Shown: piece after piece, positions 1 through 6,627 of the stretch | Layout: every line of letters starts with the position of its first letter | Position numbering within the stretch: the first letter of the stretch is position 1 | Source: Methanocalculus sp. | Lineage (GTDB): Archaea; Halobacteriota; Methanomicrobia; Methanomicrobiales; Methanocorpusculaceae | NCBI RefSeq assembly: GCF_030651615.1 | Contig: NZ_JAUSCG010000133.1 | Location: forward strand, 1-16,825 | DNA: 16,825 nt | Direction: 5' to 3' | Program-made: the position numbers and the translations under genes | Notes under the pieces: model-generated | The model's input: only the letters and a program-made list of their open reading frames with translations | The model's database searches: none | What the model was told of the DNA's origin: nothing

Positions 1-360
1 AGGGGGACGGCGGTCTTCCGTGAATGTGCAATGGAAGGGCGGAAGTTTGGGATAGGTCTCTGTGTGATCACCCAGCAGCCGAAGAATATCGATCCGAGGA
101 TCCTCGCCCAGATAAACACATACGTCGTCCTCGGCCTCTCAGACCGAACAGATCGTGCGATGATTGCATCCAGTGCAAAACAGGATCTCACCCCCCTTGA
201 TGGCGAGATACAGACACTGGAACGAGGAGAAGCGGTGATCAGCACCCTCTCCGTTCCGTTCCCGATCAGCTGCCGGATTCATGCATTTGATCAGTATATC
301 AAAAAAAACTCGATGAAGAAGCAGGATCTGATGAGAAAAGGTTTGGATAAGAGTTTTTAG
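1..360 (+). CDS. HerA-like ATPase (DUF87 family), 3' part only
   Basis: The reading frame is open from the first base of the window, so the start lies upstream; 119 residues are visible. They match the C-terminal part of HerA/FtsK-type hexameric ATPases: the segment ICVITQQP-like (here LCVITQQPKNIDPRILAQ, about residues 20-37) is the sensor strand followed by the usual statement that remaining subunits are in other places, then a T-V-V-L-G-L-S-D stretch, then RGEAVIS and a short basic tail. HerA helicases pump DNA during end resection with the NurA nuclease and Mre11-Rad50, but many methanogen homologues stand alone and have no proven role. No nurA, mre11 or rad50 is visible on this side. It converges with the membrane/OB-fold gene, with 4 bases between stops. 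The family call is firm; the exact helicase role is not. Confidence 0.8.
   Translation, partial: RGTAVFRECAMEGRKFGIGLCVITQQPKNIDPRILAQINTYVVLGLSDRTDRAMIASSAKQDLTPLDGEIQTLERGEAVISTLSVPFPISCRIHAFDQYIKKNSMKKQDLMRKGLDKSF
301..308 (-). terminator. T8 tract, likely terminator of the fdhC-OB unit
   Basis: Eight consecutive A on the plus strand give eight T on the minus strand, 57 bases past the stop of the OB-fold gene and inside the herA-like coding sequence. Archaeal RNA polymerase stops at short oligo-T tracts, so this is a reasonable end for the minus-strand transcript. No stem-loop precedes it. The call is an inference from composition and position. Confidence 0.4.
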
Positions 361-364
361 AGAA

Positions 365-904
365 TTATTTCTTCTTTTTTTCTCTCTTCTCGGGTTCTGC
401 CGGAGTCTCTTTGATCTTCTTTCGAATAGAGACACAGTTGATGATCGGATCTCCGGTGACGATGTACCGGCGCATGATTGACCCAAGAACCTCGACAATA
501 TCCCCCTTCTCAACATCTTCTTCAGGGGATGTAAACATCTTCACTGCCACCTCTCCCGATCGATCGGCGATGAGGTACTGAGGTCTGTTCAAGAATTTGA
601 AATGGACTCGTTCAATGACACCTTCGAAGCGGACCGGCTTTCCCATCATCCCTTCATTAATCTGGTTTGCCCGAACCGTCTTTGCTTCTGCCTCATACAT
701 CGGCCGTAAGTCCCTGTACTGACTCTGACTCATGTAGTTCATGGCGAGAGGTATTGTCAGAATGAGAATCACTGTTGGGACTCCCCAGATAAGCATCGAA
801 TAGTCCCCTGTAGAAAGAATTGAGAAGATGAGAACACCGGTGAAGAAGAGAAAGACGCCCAGATGGACGATCGTTAACCTCACCTTAATGTTTCCAATCT
901 TCAT
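365..904 (-). CDS. Membrane-anchored OB-fold protein
   Basis: The 179-residue product has two hydrophobic segments near the N-terminus (about residues 11-30 and 37-56), a short linker, then a soluble domain at about 85-160 with the look of an OB-fold: G-KPVRFEGVIERV, a YLIADRSGEVAVKMF strand pair, and KGDIVEVLGSI. The last 20 residues are a charged KKIKE...EKREKKKK tail. The domain plan resembles NfeD-like or single-stranded nucleic-acid-binding membrane proteins seen in methanogens, but no function can be named. It starts with ATG 19 bases after the fdhC stop, on the same strand, so the two are probably co-transcribed. The Shine-Dalgarno match (GGAAG, about 12 bases ahead of the ATG) is weak, which fits a gene within an operon. 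Confidence 0.75.
   Translation of the reverse strand: MKIGNIKVRLTIVHLGVFLFFTGVLIFSILSTGDYSMLIWGVPTVILILTIPLAMNYMSQSQYRDLRPMYEAEAKTVRANQINEGMMGKPVRFEGVIERVHFKFLNRPQYLIADRSGEVAVKMFTSPEEDVEKGDIVEVLGSIMRRYIVTGDPIINCVSIRKKIKETPAEPEKREKKKK
375..381 (+). terminator. T7 tract, likely terminator of the herA-like gene
   Basis: Seven T follow the herA-like stop codon by about 15 bases on the plus strand. The same bases encode the poly-lysine tail of the convergent OB-fold protein, so one tract serves as coding sequence on one strand and a likely stop signal on the other. There is no clear stem upstream. Confidence 0.4.
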
Positions 905-923
905 GTGATAACGCTTCCACTAC

Positions 924-1781
924 TTATTTCAGTGCAGCGATCTCTTTGCGGAACGCTACCCAGTAGATGATACCGACGAAGAGTAAACCGCCGACGACGT
1001 TGCCGATGGTGACAAGTATGACGTTCTGTGTAAACATCGTCACCCAGCTCAGTTCAGCGACATATGATGCGTGTCCTGGTCCTAAGAACCCGTTCACGAA
1101 TATCCCTGCCGGGATGAAGTACATATTTGCGATACTGTGTTCAAGCCCGCTGGCAACGAAGGCCATGATCGGGAACCAGATACCGAAGAACTTGCCGACC
1201 GCATCATCTGCGCAGATACCAAGGAGCACAGCGAGATTAACGAGCCAGTTACAGCCGACGGCTTTCAGGAAGAGAGACCACATCGCGGCGCCGCCGTAAT
1301 AGGAGATCTTCCCTTTAGCTATACCTAACGCTGTCATACCAAAGGCATTGACGGTGACTGCGCCTGCTGCATCCCATTGGGAGAGAGGGCCGTATGCCAT
1401 AATATATGCATAGACAACTGATCCAATGAAGTTTCCAACATAGACCCAGACCCAGAGATTCAGGACCTGCATCCAGCTGATCTTATGGATAAAAGCAGCC
1501 ATTGGGGCGAGCATTGCGTCGCCGGTAAACAGTTCGGCACCAGTTAGGATGGTGATAATAAGTCCGACAGGGAAGACAGCACCGCGAACCATCGCGGCGA
1601 AACCTGGTCCAAGGAAATCTGCAACACCTGTACCACAAACTGTGGCAAGGCCAGCTCCCATAGCGATATATGCGCCGGACATGAATCCACGCATAATCAT
1701 GTTCCAGGCGGGCAGGCCTACCTTATACTTGCCTGCATCTCCCGCCTTGGCAACGATCTGCACTGGAGGATGAAATACCAT
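924..1781 (-). CDS. fdhC: FdhC-type formate/nitrite transporter (FNT family)
   Basis: The product is 285 residues from the chosen start and is hydrophobic throughout, with about six membrane spans. FNT signatures are present: GAELFTGD at about residues 81-88, KAVGCNWLVNLAV at about 173-185, and the histidine in GLEHSIANMYFIP (H215), the pore-facing histidine position of FocA-type channels. FNT proteins are pentameric channels for small monovalent acids; in methanogens FdhC is tied to formate uptake. The frame can be opened further to a GTG at 1820, but the ATG at 1781 is preferred because GAGGTG (minus strand, 1791-1796) lies 9 bases ahead of it and the residues MVFHPP look like a normal FNT start. 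No formate dehydrogenase genes are next to it, so formate is the likely but not proven substrate; nitrite or another acid is possible. Confidence 0.88.
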   Translation of the reverse strand: MVFHPPVQIVAKAGDAGKYKVGLPAWNMIMRGFMSGAYIAMGAGLATVCGTGVADFLGPGFAAMVRGAVFPVGLIITILTGAELFTGDAMLAPMAAFIHKISWMQVLNLWVWVYVGNFIGSVVYAYIMAYGPLSQWDAAGAVTVNAFGMTALGIAKGKISYYGGAAMWSLFLKAVGCNWLVNLAVLLGICADDAVGKFFGIWFPIMAFVASGLEHSIANMYFIPAGIFVNGFLGPGHASYVAELSWVTMFTQNVILVTIGNVVGGLLFVGIIYWVAFRKEIAALK

Positions 1782-1790
1782 TTTTCTACA

Positions 1791-1796
1791 CACCTC
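1791..1796 (-). promoter_or_regulatory. Ribosome binding site deciding the fdhC start
   Basis: The minus strand reads GAGGTG here, 9 bases before the ATG at 1781. It complements the archaeal 16S rRNA tail (CACCUCC). The upstream GTG alternative at 1820 has no comparable site, which is why the shorter start is chosen. Confidence 0.6.
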
Positions 1797-1811
1797 TTTT
1801 GTAATGTCCCA

Positions 1812-1847
1812 CCTATTCACCCAAAGTCATCTTCACTTTGGAATAGG
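1812..1847 (-). repeat. 13-bp inverted repeat with 3-base bulge ahead of fdhC
   Basis: On the minus strand CCTATTCCAAAGT (1847-1835) is followed by a 7-base loop (1834-1828) and by ACTTTGG-GTG-AATAGG (1827-1812). All 13 bases pair if GTG (1820-1818) is left as a bulge. It lies 31-66 bases ahead of the preferred fdhC ATG and close to the expected transcription start, so it could be an operator or an RNA hairpin in the leader. No known regulator site is recognised. Confidence 0.7.
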
Positions 1848-1946
1848 CACAGAAGATGATTTTAAAAGGAAATATTAATAGATTTCTAAATAGTTTCTGG
1901 TAGGGGTTTTATTTCATGAGATTGATGGAAGGGGGTTGGGTGGAGT

Positions 1947-1967
1947 TTATATGCATGTTTTAAACAT
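1947..1967 (+). promoter_or_regulatory. TATA candidate plus 6-bp palindrome upstream of the zinc-ribbon gene
   Basis: TTTATAT (1947-1952) resembles an archaeal TATA box. Directly after it ATGTTT-T-AAACAT (1955-1967) forms perfect 6-base arms around one central T. A site between TATA box and start is a typical place for an archaeal repressor. The predicted leader would be about 155 bases, which is long, so assignment to the downstream gene is uncertain. Confidence 0.35.
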
Positions 1968-2117
1968 ATTAAAAAAGTTAACGATATCATTGATAAGAGA
2001 CTCAGAAATCATCATCCATTTAAATAGTGTGCCGCCAGAGAGCTCATTCCTCCCGGCTTGCGCGCAGATTACCCCCTATATCGACGATATGTTCAATCCC
2101 CCCCTGCGCCATGATAC

Positions 2118-2125
2118 AGAGGTGA
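2118..2125 (+). promoter_or_regulatory. Ribosome binding site supporting a TTG start
   Basis: AGAGGTGA at 2118-2125 is one of the strongest Shine-Dalgarno matches in the window and sits 7 bases before the TTG at 2133. The first in-frame ATG (2172) has no such site, so the TTG is taken as the start. Confidence 0.55.
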
Positions 2126-2132
2126 AGATCCA

Positions 2133-2771
2133 TTGCCAAGACGCCTGCTGATACCCCCGTTCCTCTCCGATATGATAATTTCATCAATCTCCCTCTTTGA
2201 CGGAGTAACATTCTCTCAGATCACTCCTCACTGCAGGATCTGTGGAGCTCTTCTCAGGAGGCACGATCTTAAAAAAAAGCGGTTTGCCACCCTTGTCCGG
2301 GATGATGAGCGTCAGTCGGTCTATGTCGGTGTTGTACGCTATCGGTGCCTGGACTGCGGCAGACTCTGGTATGCTGATGAACCGTTCTATCCCGGTACCC
2401 GTCATGGTATACCTGTTGTGGATCTTGCAGCTGCGATTGCAGTCAGACACCCGTACCACCATACGGCAAGAATACTATTCGGGCTTGGATTAGTCCTTGA
2501 CCGGGGTACTGTCCGTAATTATGCGCATATCAGATCGATTGACTCCACCGACATGTACGGCATTCCTGTTCCAAATCGGATCATTGCACTTTCAGGACTC
2601 GCTGCAGAGGGGCGTTCCATCGAAGGGGCAGAACTCCTCGCTGCCCTTGGCCTCCCACCCGCAGACCGGACATATCTTCACAGGACGGCTTCTGAAGAAG
2701 AAGGGGATGAAGATGAGCAGAAAAAAGAGTGGGTATCCCAGAATAAACGAGAGAGCAGTGATCAGAACTGA
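2133..2771 (+). CDS. Zinc-ribbon / helix-turn-helix protein, transposase-N-terminus-like
   Basis: The 212-residue product begins at TTG with a strong ribosome site. It carries a zinc ribbon with two CxxC knuckles (C34/C37 and C72/C75) separated by a basic, beta-rich stretch. At about 93-127 there is a helical segment (VVDLAAAIAVRHPYHHTARI...RGTVRNYAHI) that has the shape of the helix-turn-helix ahead of the DDE domain in several transposases, where a zinc ribbon also comes first. There is no DDE/DEDD catalytic domain: the rest is a short helical part and an acidic then mixed-charge tail (SEEEGDEDEQKK...). No inverted repeats or partner transposase lie nearby. It may be a domesticated DNA-binding protein or a conserved methanogen regulator of unknown role; I do not recognise a named family. 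It converges with mfnF, 23 bases between stops. Confidence 0.6.
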   Translation: MPRRLLIPPFLSDMIISSISLFDGVTFSQITPHCRICGALLRRHDLKKKRFATLVRDDERQSVYVGVVRYRCLDCGRLWYADEPFYPGTRHGIPVVDLAAAIAVRHPYHHTARILFGLGLVLDRGTVRNYAHIRSIDSTDMYGIPVPNRIIALSGLAAEGRSIEGAELLAALGLPPADRTYLHRTASEEEGDEDEQKKEWVSQNKRESSDQN

Positions 2772-2794
2772 TCCTGTAAGGAGGAGCGCCGGGA

Positions 2795-3703
2795 TCAGAT
2801 ACCGTCCCGTATCGCCACCTCCCTCACTGCATATGCCGGAAGTGCATCAGCATAACGGCCAAGCTCCTTCTGAAGGTCAATGCCTCCGAAGTTCCTGCGA
2901 ATAAGTCCTGATCCAATTCCTGCGGCCAACACTTCTCCTGAACCGATCCTATCAAGTGATTCTTTAATGAGGGTCCGCTCAGCATCCCAGAACGCCTCGG
3001 CAATTGCAATGGCTCCGGTGTGTCCGACTTCGTCCAGATCGGCACAGACCGACCGGGCAAGACGGGAAAGGCTCAGAGCAGTCGTTGCCTCCTTTCCATC
3101 CGGTGTCGGTACTGTGTACTCTTCAGGGGTGATGTGGCCGAGGACGAGATGTGCATCACCTGCCGAAGCAAAGTACTCAGTTGACAGGGGTGTATCGATA
3201 CCATCGATACGGACCGATCGGAGAAGGGATGCAACCGGTGTTCTGAGCATCCCACAATAGATGAGATAGCCCCTTCTGAGGCGGGAGAGATCGGTCTGGT
3301 TCAGGAGGTCGGAGAATGGTGTTAGTGGGATGATATCGGCAGTGGTGCTCCCGAGATCGACGAGTACGGAGCCTGGATACCTGTCTCTGAGGAGATCAGC
3401 AGATGCAAGCCAGTTTGCAGCAGCGAGTTGAGGCACCGGATCGGTATGGAACAGGCCATCCGTTCCATAAAACCGTGCATCCGGGATGATCTTCTTAACT
3501 TCATTAACGAGGAAAGAAATCCCCTCTCCTTTGGTATGGAAACAGTCGGCAAGCTCTCCGCTCATCACAACCGCCGCTTCACCGTCGAACCCGGAGAGGA
3601 TCTCACCAAGCGGGGCACCTCTCCAAAGGGGGCAGTACCGGATGATCACCTCATCTTCTGTTACAATCTTCGTGTTTGCCCCGCCGATATCTATCCCGAT
3701 CAT
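2795..3703 (-). CDS. mfnF: Methanofuran biosynthesis enzyme MfnF (ASKHA fold)
   Basis: The 302-residue product has the ASKHA phosphate-binding motifs: MIGIDIGGANTK at the N-terminus, VLVDLGSTTADIIPL at about 113-127 and AAGIGSGLI near 260-268. This set is typical of the methanogen family long called hydantoinase/oxoprolinase-like or H4MPT-linked C1 transfer protein, now known as MfnF. MfnF joins gamma-glutamyltyramine to the aminomethylfuran diphosphate unit, giving the APMF-Glu core of methanofuran in the cytoplasm. Its ATG overlaps the mfnD stop by 4 bases (ATGA, 3700-3703), so the two are almost surely translated in a coupled way, and mfnD makes one of its substrates. The context therefore supports the call strongly. 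Confidence 0.88.
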   Translation of the reverse strand: MIGIDIGGANTKIVTEDEVIIRYCPLWRGAPLGEILSGFDGEAAVVMSGELADCFHTKGEGISFLVNEVKKIIPDARFYGTDGLFHTDPVPQLAAANWLASADLLRDRYPGSVLVDLGSTTADIIPLTPFSDLLNQTDLSRLRRGYLIYCGMLRTPVASLLRSVRIDGIDTPLSTEYFASAGDAHLVLGHITPEEYTVPTPDGKEATTALSLSRLARSVCADLDEVGHTGAIAIAEAFWDAERTLIKESLDRIGSGEVLAAGIGSGLIRRNFGGIDLQKELGRYADALPAYAVREVAIRDGI

Positions 3704-4584
3704 CGCCTGATGAGACCCCCGTGAGTGTCAAAAGAGGCTGATCCGACCAGATTGACCGGAGATAATTCGATCCCTTCAGATGCCTTGATCAGGAGGTCCG
3801 AAATCTCCTCCTCCATCACTGCGGCGATGCCGATTGCGCTTGTAGTGATTCTGGGATTCACATCAACGACAACGATACGGGCTCCGACGATCAGATCAAT
3901 CCCGATATATCCCTGACATCCAAGAATATTCACCACCTTAGCTGCGATCTCCTTTATCTCATCTGCCCGTGGGTGATCGATTGGAGTCTCTCCACCCTGA
4001 TAGATGATCTTCCCATCAACAACCTCTATCTTCTGACGGTTGATTGCGAGGACACATGGTGGTGCCCCACTATAGAATTCACAGACATCCCCGATGACCC
4101 GTGAGCCGATGACAGATACGGACAAGGCTTCTCCTTCGACAAACTCCTGTCCAAATTCACCCTCGGCAGGCTCTTCATCATTAATACGGACCTTGATCGA
4201 ACCTGATCCCCGGATCGGCTTAATCACCCTCATTCCGTCCGTCACCTCCGTTGGGACATCGATCCCATGTTCTGCAAGGATTCGTCCTGTGAGACGCTTG
4301 TTGGCACAGAGAGCTGCATTCGTGCTGTCTGTTCCAATGTTATGTGTTACTCCCTCCATCGCCCTGGTGAACCCGGCGAGAAGTTCATCTGGTGCAATGA
4401 TAAGCCCATATTTGCAATCGGGCGCGATACGTTCGATCTCGCTTTTAAAGTCTCCCTTCTCTGGAGAGACAACTTCAAAACCTAATCTTTCAAAACTGCC
4501 CTTAAGCGTCCTGAGCATCGCCTCTCCTTCAGGGGCGAGTGTTGGATCATGCAGAACCGTATACTCTGCGAGGAGTACCTTCAT
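3700..4584 (-). CDS. mfnD: Tyramine--L-glutamate ligase MfnD (ATP-grasp)
   Basis: The product is 294 residues from ATG at 4584 (MKVLLAEYTVLHD). It has ATP-grasp features: VIKPIRGSGSIKV for the nucleotide-binding strands, EFGQEFVEGEALSVSVI, and GYIGIDLIV...VVVDVNPRITTS for metal-binding D and N residues near the C-terminus. MfnD uses ATP to form the gamma-glutamyl amide of tyramine, an early step of methanofuran synthesis. The open frame runs about 130 codons further upstream, but that part lies over surE on the other strand, has no ATP-grasp character and is rejected. No strong Shine-Dalgarno precedes the chosen ATG, so initiation on a short or absent leader is possible. It is the first gene of the mfnD-mfnF unit and is divergent from surE, 79 bases apart. 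Confidence 0.88.
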   Translation of the reverse strand: MKVLLAEYTVLHDPTLAPEGEAMLRTLKGSFERLGFEVVSPEKGDFKSEIERIAPDCKYGLIIAPDELLAGFTRAMEGVTHNIGTDSTNAALCANKRLTGRILAEHGIDVPTEVTDGMRVIKPIRGSGSIKVRINDEEPAEGEFGQEFVEGEALSVSVIGSRVIGDVCEFYSGAPPCVLAINRQKIEVVDGKIIYQGGETPIDHPRADEIKEIAAKVVNILGCQGYIGIDLIVGARIVVVDVNPRITTSAIGIAAVMEEEISDLLIKASEGIELSPVNLVGSASFDTHGGLIRR

Positions 4585-4628
4585 ACAGAAATGGTTGGTT
4601 CCAAACTCAGATGAGGCTTTGCCGATAC

Positions 4629-4643
4629 GAGAGTTTTTCTCTC
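4629..4643. repeat. Short dyad between divergent mfnD and surE
   Basis: GAGAG (4629-4633), five T, CTCTC (4639-4643) form a perfect 15-base dyad in the 79-base gap between the two divergent starts. It could be an operator shared by both promoters, but it is short and of simple composition. Confidence 0.35.
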
Positions 4644-4663
4644 CATGAGGATGACCCATACAT

Positions 4664-5443
4664 ATGAAACCGACTGTCCTGCTGACAAATGACGATGGTG
4701 TCTCATCGGGAGGGCTCTGGGCGGCATATGCGGCCTTATCTGAGATTGCCGATGTGACTGTGGTAGCCCCATCCACCCAGCAGAGCGCGGTGGGTAGGTC
4801 AATATCTATCTTTGAGCCCATCCGGCTCCATAAGGTGAATATCAATGGCTCTCCTGCATACGCAGTTGATGGGAAGCCGACCGATGCGGTGATCATCGGT
4901 TTGTATGCGCTCCGGTTAAAACCTGATCTCGTTGTTTCAGGAATTAATTTCGGGGAGAACCTCAGTTTTGAGTCTATCATGACCTCCGGAACTGTTGGAG
5001 CAGCATTAGAGGCGGCTAACCAGGGGACTCCTGCTGTTGCTTTCTCTCTTCAGGTCAATGACCAGGGCATGAAGTTTGATGATTCAAGGTCGAATATGAT
5101 GGATGATGAGGCGATTCGTCATGTCGTCACCGATGTCTGTACCCGTATCTTTGAAAAAGGATTTCCGGAAAACGCTCATGTCTTAAATGTCAACATCCCC
5201 TCCGAGATCAGGGGTGGATACGAGGTGACCCGTCTTGCAGAAAAACTCTTCCATACCGGCGTCGAAGAGCGGTTTGATCCGCGTGGAAGGCCATATTACT
5301 GGATTGACGGCCCGCTCATCGAAGATGCCGAAGAGGGAACAGATGTGCATGCGATCCGGCAGGGTCGGATATCTCTGACACCGGTTACCCTGGATTGTAC
5401 CGCTCCTGCTGCATTTGATGCAGTACGGCGGCAGTTCTCCTGA
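4664..5443 (+). CDS. surE: 5'/3'-nucleotidase SurE
   Basis: The 259-residue product has all SurE hallmarks: LLTNDDG with metal ligands D10 and D11, APSTQQSAVGRSIS with S41, and VSGINFGEN with N95 completing the site. SurE removes phosphate from nucleoside 5'- and 3'-monophosphates using a divalent metal. The length is typical. GAGGATGA at 4647-4654 lies 9 bases before the ATG. rpiA follows after 38 bases on the same strand, so the two may be co-transcribed, which makes sense as both act around ribose phosphate and nucleotide turnover. The substrate in this organism is not known. Confidence 0.93.
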   Translation: MKPTVLLTNDDGVSSGGLWAAYAALSEIADVTVVAPSTQQSAVGRSISIFEPIRLHKVNINGSPAYAVDGKPTDAVIIGLYALRLKPDLVVSGINFGENLSFESIMTSGTVGAALEAANQGTPAVAFSLQVNDQGMKFDDSRSNMMDDEAIRHVVTDVCTRIFEKGFPENAHVLNVNIPSEIRGGYEVTRLAEKLFHTGVEERFDPRGRPYYWIDGPLIEDAEEGTDVHAIRQGRISLTPVTLDCTAPAAFDAVRRQFS

Positions 5444-5481
5444 TAACAAGATAGATACCCCTCTTCATCATATCTGATCGT

Positions 5482-6144
5482 ATGGATAAAGCCAAACAGG
5501 AGGCGGGTTACAGGGCCGCTGACCAGGTCCGTGATGGCATGATCATCGGCATCGGTACCGGATCAACGGTTCTGTATGCGATGGAGCGGATCAGTGAGCG
5601 AATCCGCGAAGAGAAGCTCGCTGTCGCTGGTGTGCCGACCTCATACCAGGCGGCGTATCGTGCTGTAGAGATGGGTATTATGCTTACATCTCTTGATGCG
5701 CATCCGAAACTTGATCTTGCGATCGATGGTGCGGATCAGATCGACCCGGCAAAGAGGATGATAAAAGGAAGGGGTGCTGCACATCTCAGGGAGAAGTGTG
5801 TTGCAGATGCAGCAGAAACCTTTATAGTGGTCGTTGATGACTCCAAATGCGTCTCAATCCTGGACGGTCCGGTACCGATTGAAGTTCTTCCGTTTGCCTG
5901 CATGCCTGTCATAAAGCGGATTAATGATCTTGGCGGATCTGCTTTAATCCGGAACGGATCCGGAAAAGACGGACCCGTCATATCAGATAATGGCAACTTC
6001 ATCCTCGACTGCACCTTCGGCGAGATCAGATCTCCTGAAGAACTCGAACAGAATATTGCAAATGTACCGGGTGTTGTAGAATCCGGTCTTTTCACACGGT
6101 ATACCGGGAAGACAATGGTAATAGTCGGGGCAAAAAAGAGTTAG
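5482..6144 (+). CDS. rpiA: Ribose-5-phosphate isomerase A
   Basis: The 220-residue product matches RpiA over its full length: GIGTGST at about 23-29 for phosphate binding, DGADQID at 82-88 with D82 and D85, and KGRGAAHLREK at 95-105 with K95 and the catalytic base E104. These align with E. coli D81, D84, K94 and E103. The enzyme interconverts ribose-5-phosphate and ribulose-5-phosphate, linking sugar phosphate metabolism to nucleotide synthesis. It has no strong Shine-Dalgarno (only TGATC close to the ATG). Its stop codon overlaps the stop of the convergent regulator gene by 4 bases (6141-6144). Confidence 0.95.
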   Translation: MDKAKQEAGYRAADQVRDGMIIGIGTGSTVLYAMERISERIREEKLAVAGVPTSYQAAYRAVEMGIMLTSLDAHPKLDLAIDGADQIDPAKRMIKGRGAAHLREKCVADAAETFIVVVDDSKCVSILDGPVPIEVLPFACMPVIKRINDLGGSALIRNGSGKDGPVISDNGNFILDCTFGEIRSPEELEQNIANVPGVVESGLFTRYTGKTMVIVGAKKS

Positions 6145-6518
6145 GATTCGATGCACTCGCGCATCCGATTGATCATCGATATCTGAGTATCAGCTTCCTG
6201 CCTTTTCTTCTCTTCGAGAACATTGGTAATCTCGTTTAAATCAAGGGCTATCGAATAGATCTTAACCGGTCTTCCCTTATTTTCTGTCTTACTCTCACGG
6301 CAGGTAACCCATTCCCGCTCTTTTAACTCACGCATCGCAATGCTAACTTCCGGCTGTCGAAGATCGGTGCCCCGCTCAATCTCACGTGAGCTTGCCTCAG
6401 GCAGTTCAGAGAGGAAAACGAGAACTTTAGCAACATTTCGCTTCATCCCGATTCCGGTAAGTAGATTGACGATTTCATCCTGTTTGGGTGTAAGCGTTCC
6501 GAACACTCCTGATTCCAT
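6141..6518 (-). CDS. Winged-helix transcriptional regulator
   Basis: The 125-residue product is a small winged-helix protein. Residues about 25-95 hold the DNA-binding domain: a helix VAKVLVFLSELP, a helix-turn-helix SSREIERGTDLRQPEVSIAMRELKEREWV, then a wing around ESKTENKGRPVKIYSI. A charged C-terminal helix (EEKKRQEADTQISMINRMRECI) probably dimerises. It resembles ArsR/TrmB-like regulators common in methanogens; the ligand and targets are unknown. AGGAG lies 7 bases ahead of the ATG. The upstream DNA is very AT-rich with short inverted repeats, which could be a self-binding site. It converges with rpiA, sharing four bases at the stops. Confidence 0.8.
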   Translation of the reverse strand: MESGVFGTLTPKQDEIVNLLTGIGMKRNVAKVLVFLSELPEASSREIERGTDLRQPEVSIAMRELKEREWVTCRESKTENKGRPVKIYSIALDLNEITNVLEEKKRQEADTQISMINRMRECIES

Positions 6519-6606
6519 AATATAACTCCTATTATACTATTATTTATATCATGTATTATAAAAAATCTTCGATTCATTCATCTTATGTAGATCAAGATAA
6601 TAAAGG

Positions 6607-6613
6607 AAAAAAA
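6607..6613 (-). terminator. T7 tract after tbp
   Basis: Seven T on the minus strand begin 15 bases past the tbp stop codon, with a further short T run after it. This is a likely archaeal oligo-T terminator for tbp. Confidence 0.5.
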
Positions 6614-6627
6614 GGTGTATAATTGAG

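Larger units (their letters stand above)
1782..2132. other. 351-base intergenic control region between fdhC and the zinc-ribbon gene
   Basis: This gap holds two divergent control regions. On the minus strand it has the fdhC leader, a long dyad (listed separately) and AT-rich candidates for a TATA box (TTTTAAAATC at about 1859-1869 and TATTAATATTT at about 1870-1881). On the plus strand TTTATAT at 1947-1952 is a TATA candidate followed directly by ATGTTTTAAACAT. The stretch 2000-2110 shows nothing I can name. A possible 71-residue frame at 1936-2151 begins inside the TATA candidate and is not believed. Confidence 0.6.

Noticed and set aside
139..516. 125-residue minus-strand frame across the herA/OB junction
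   Set aside because: It is antisense to two supported genes and the product has basic low-complexity composition typical of a shadow frame.
1936..2151. 71-residue open frame upstream of the zinc-ribbon gene
   Set aside because: Its start lies just before a TATA candidate, it has no ribosome site and the protein has no recognisable features.
2497..2904. Possible frameshifted continuation of the zinc-ribbon gene in another frame
   Set aside because: The alternative frame overlaps the end of mfnF and its protein has no domain or similarity to a transposase catalytic core.
4585..4980. N-terminal extension of mfnD to a 426-residue protein
   Set aside because: The added part lies antisense to surE, lacks ATP-grasp character, and MKVLLAEY is the natural start of this family.
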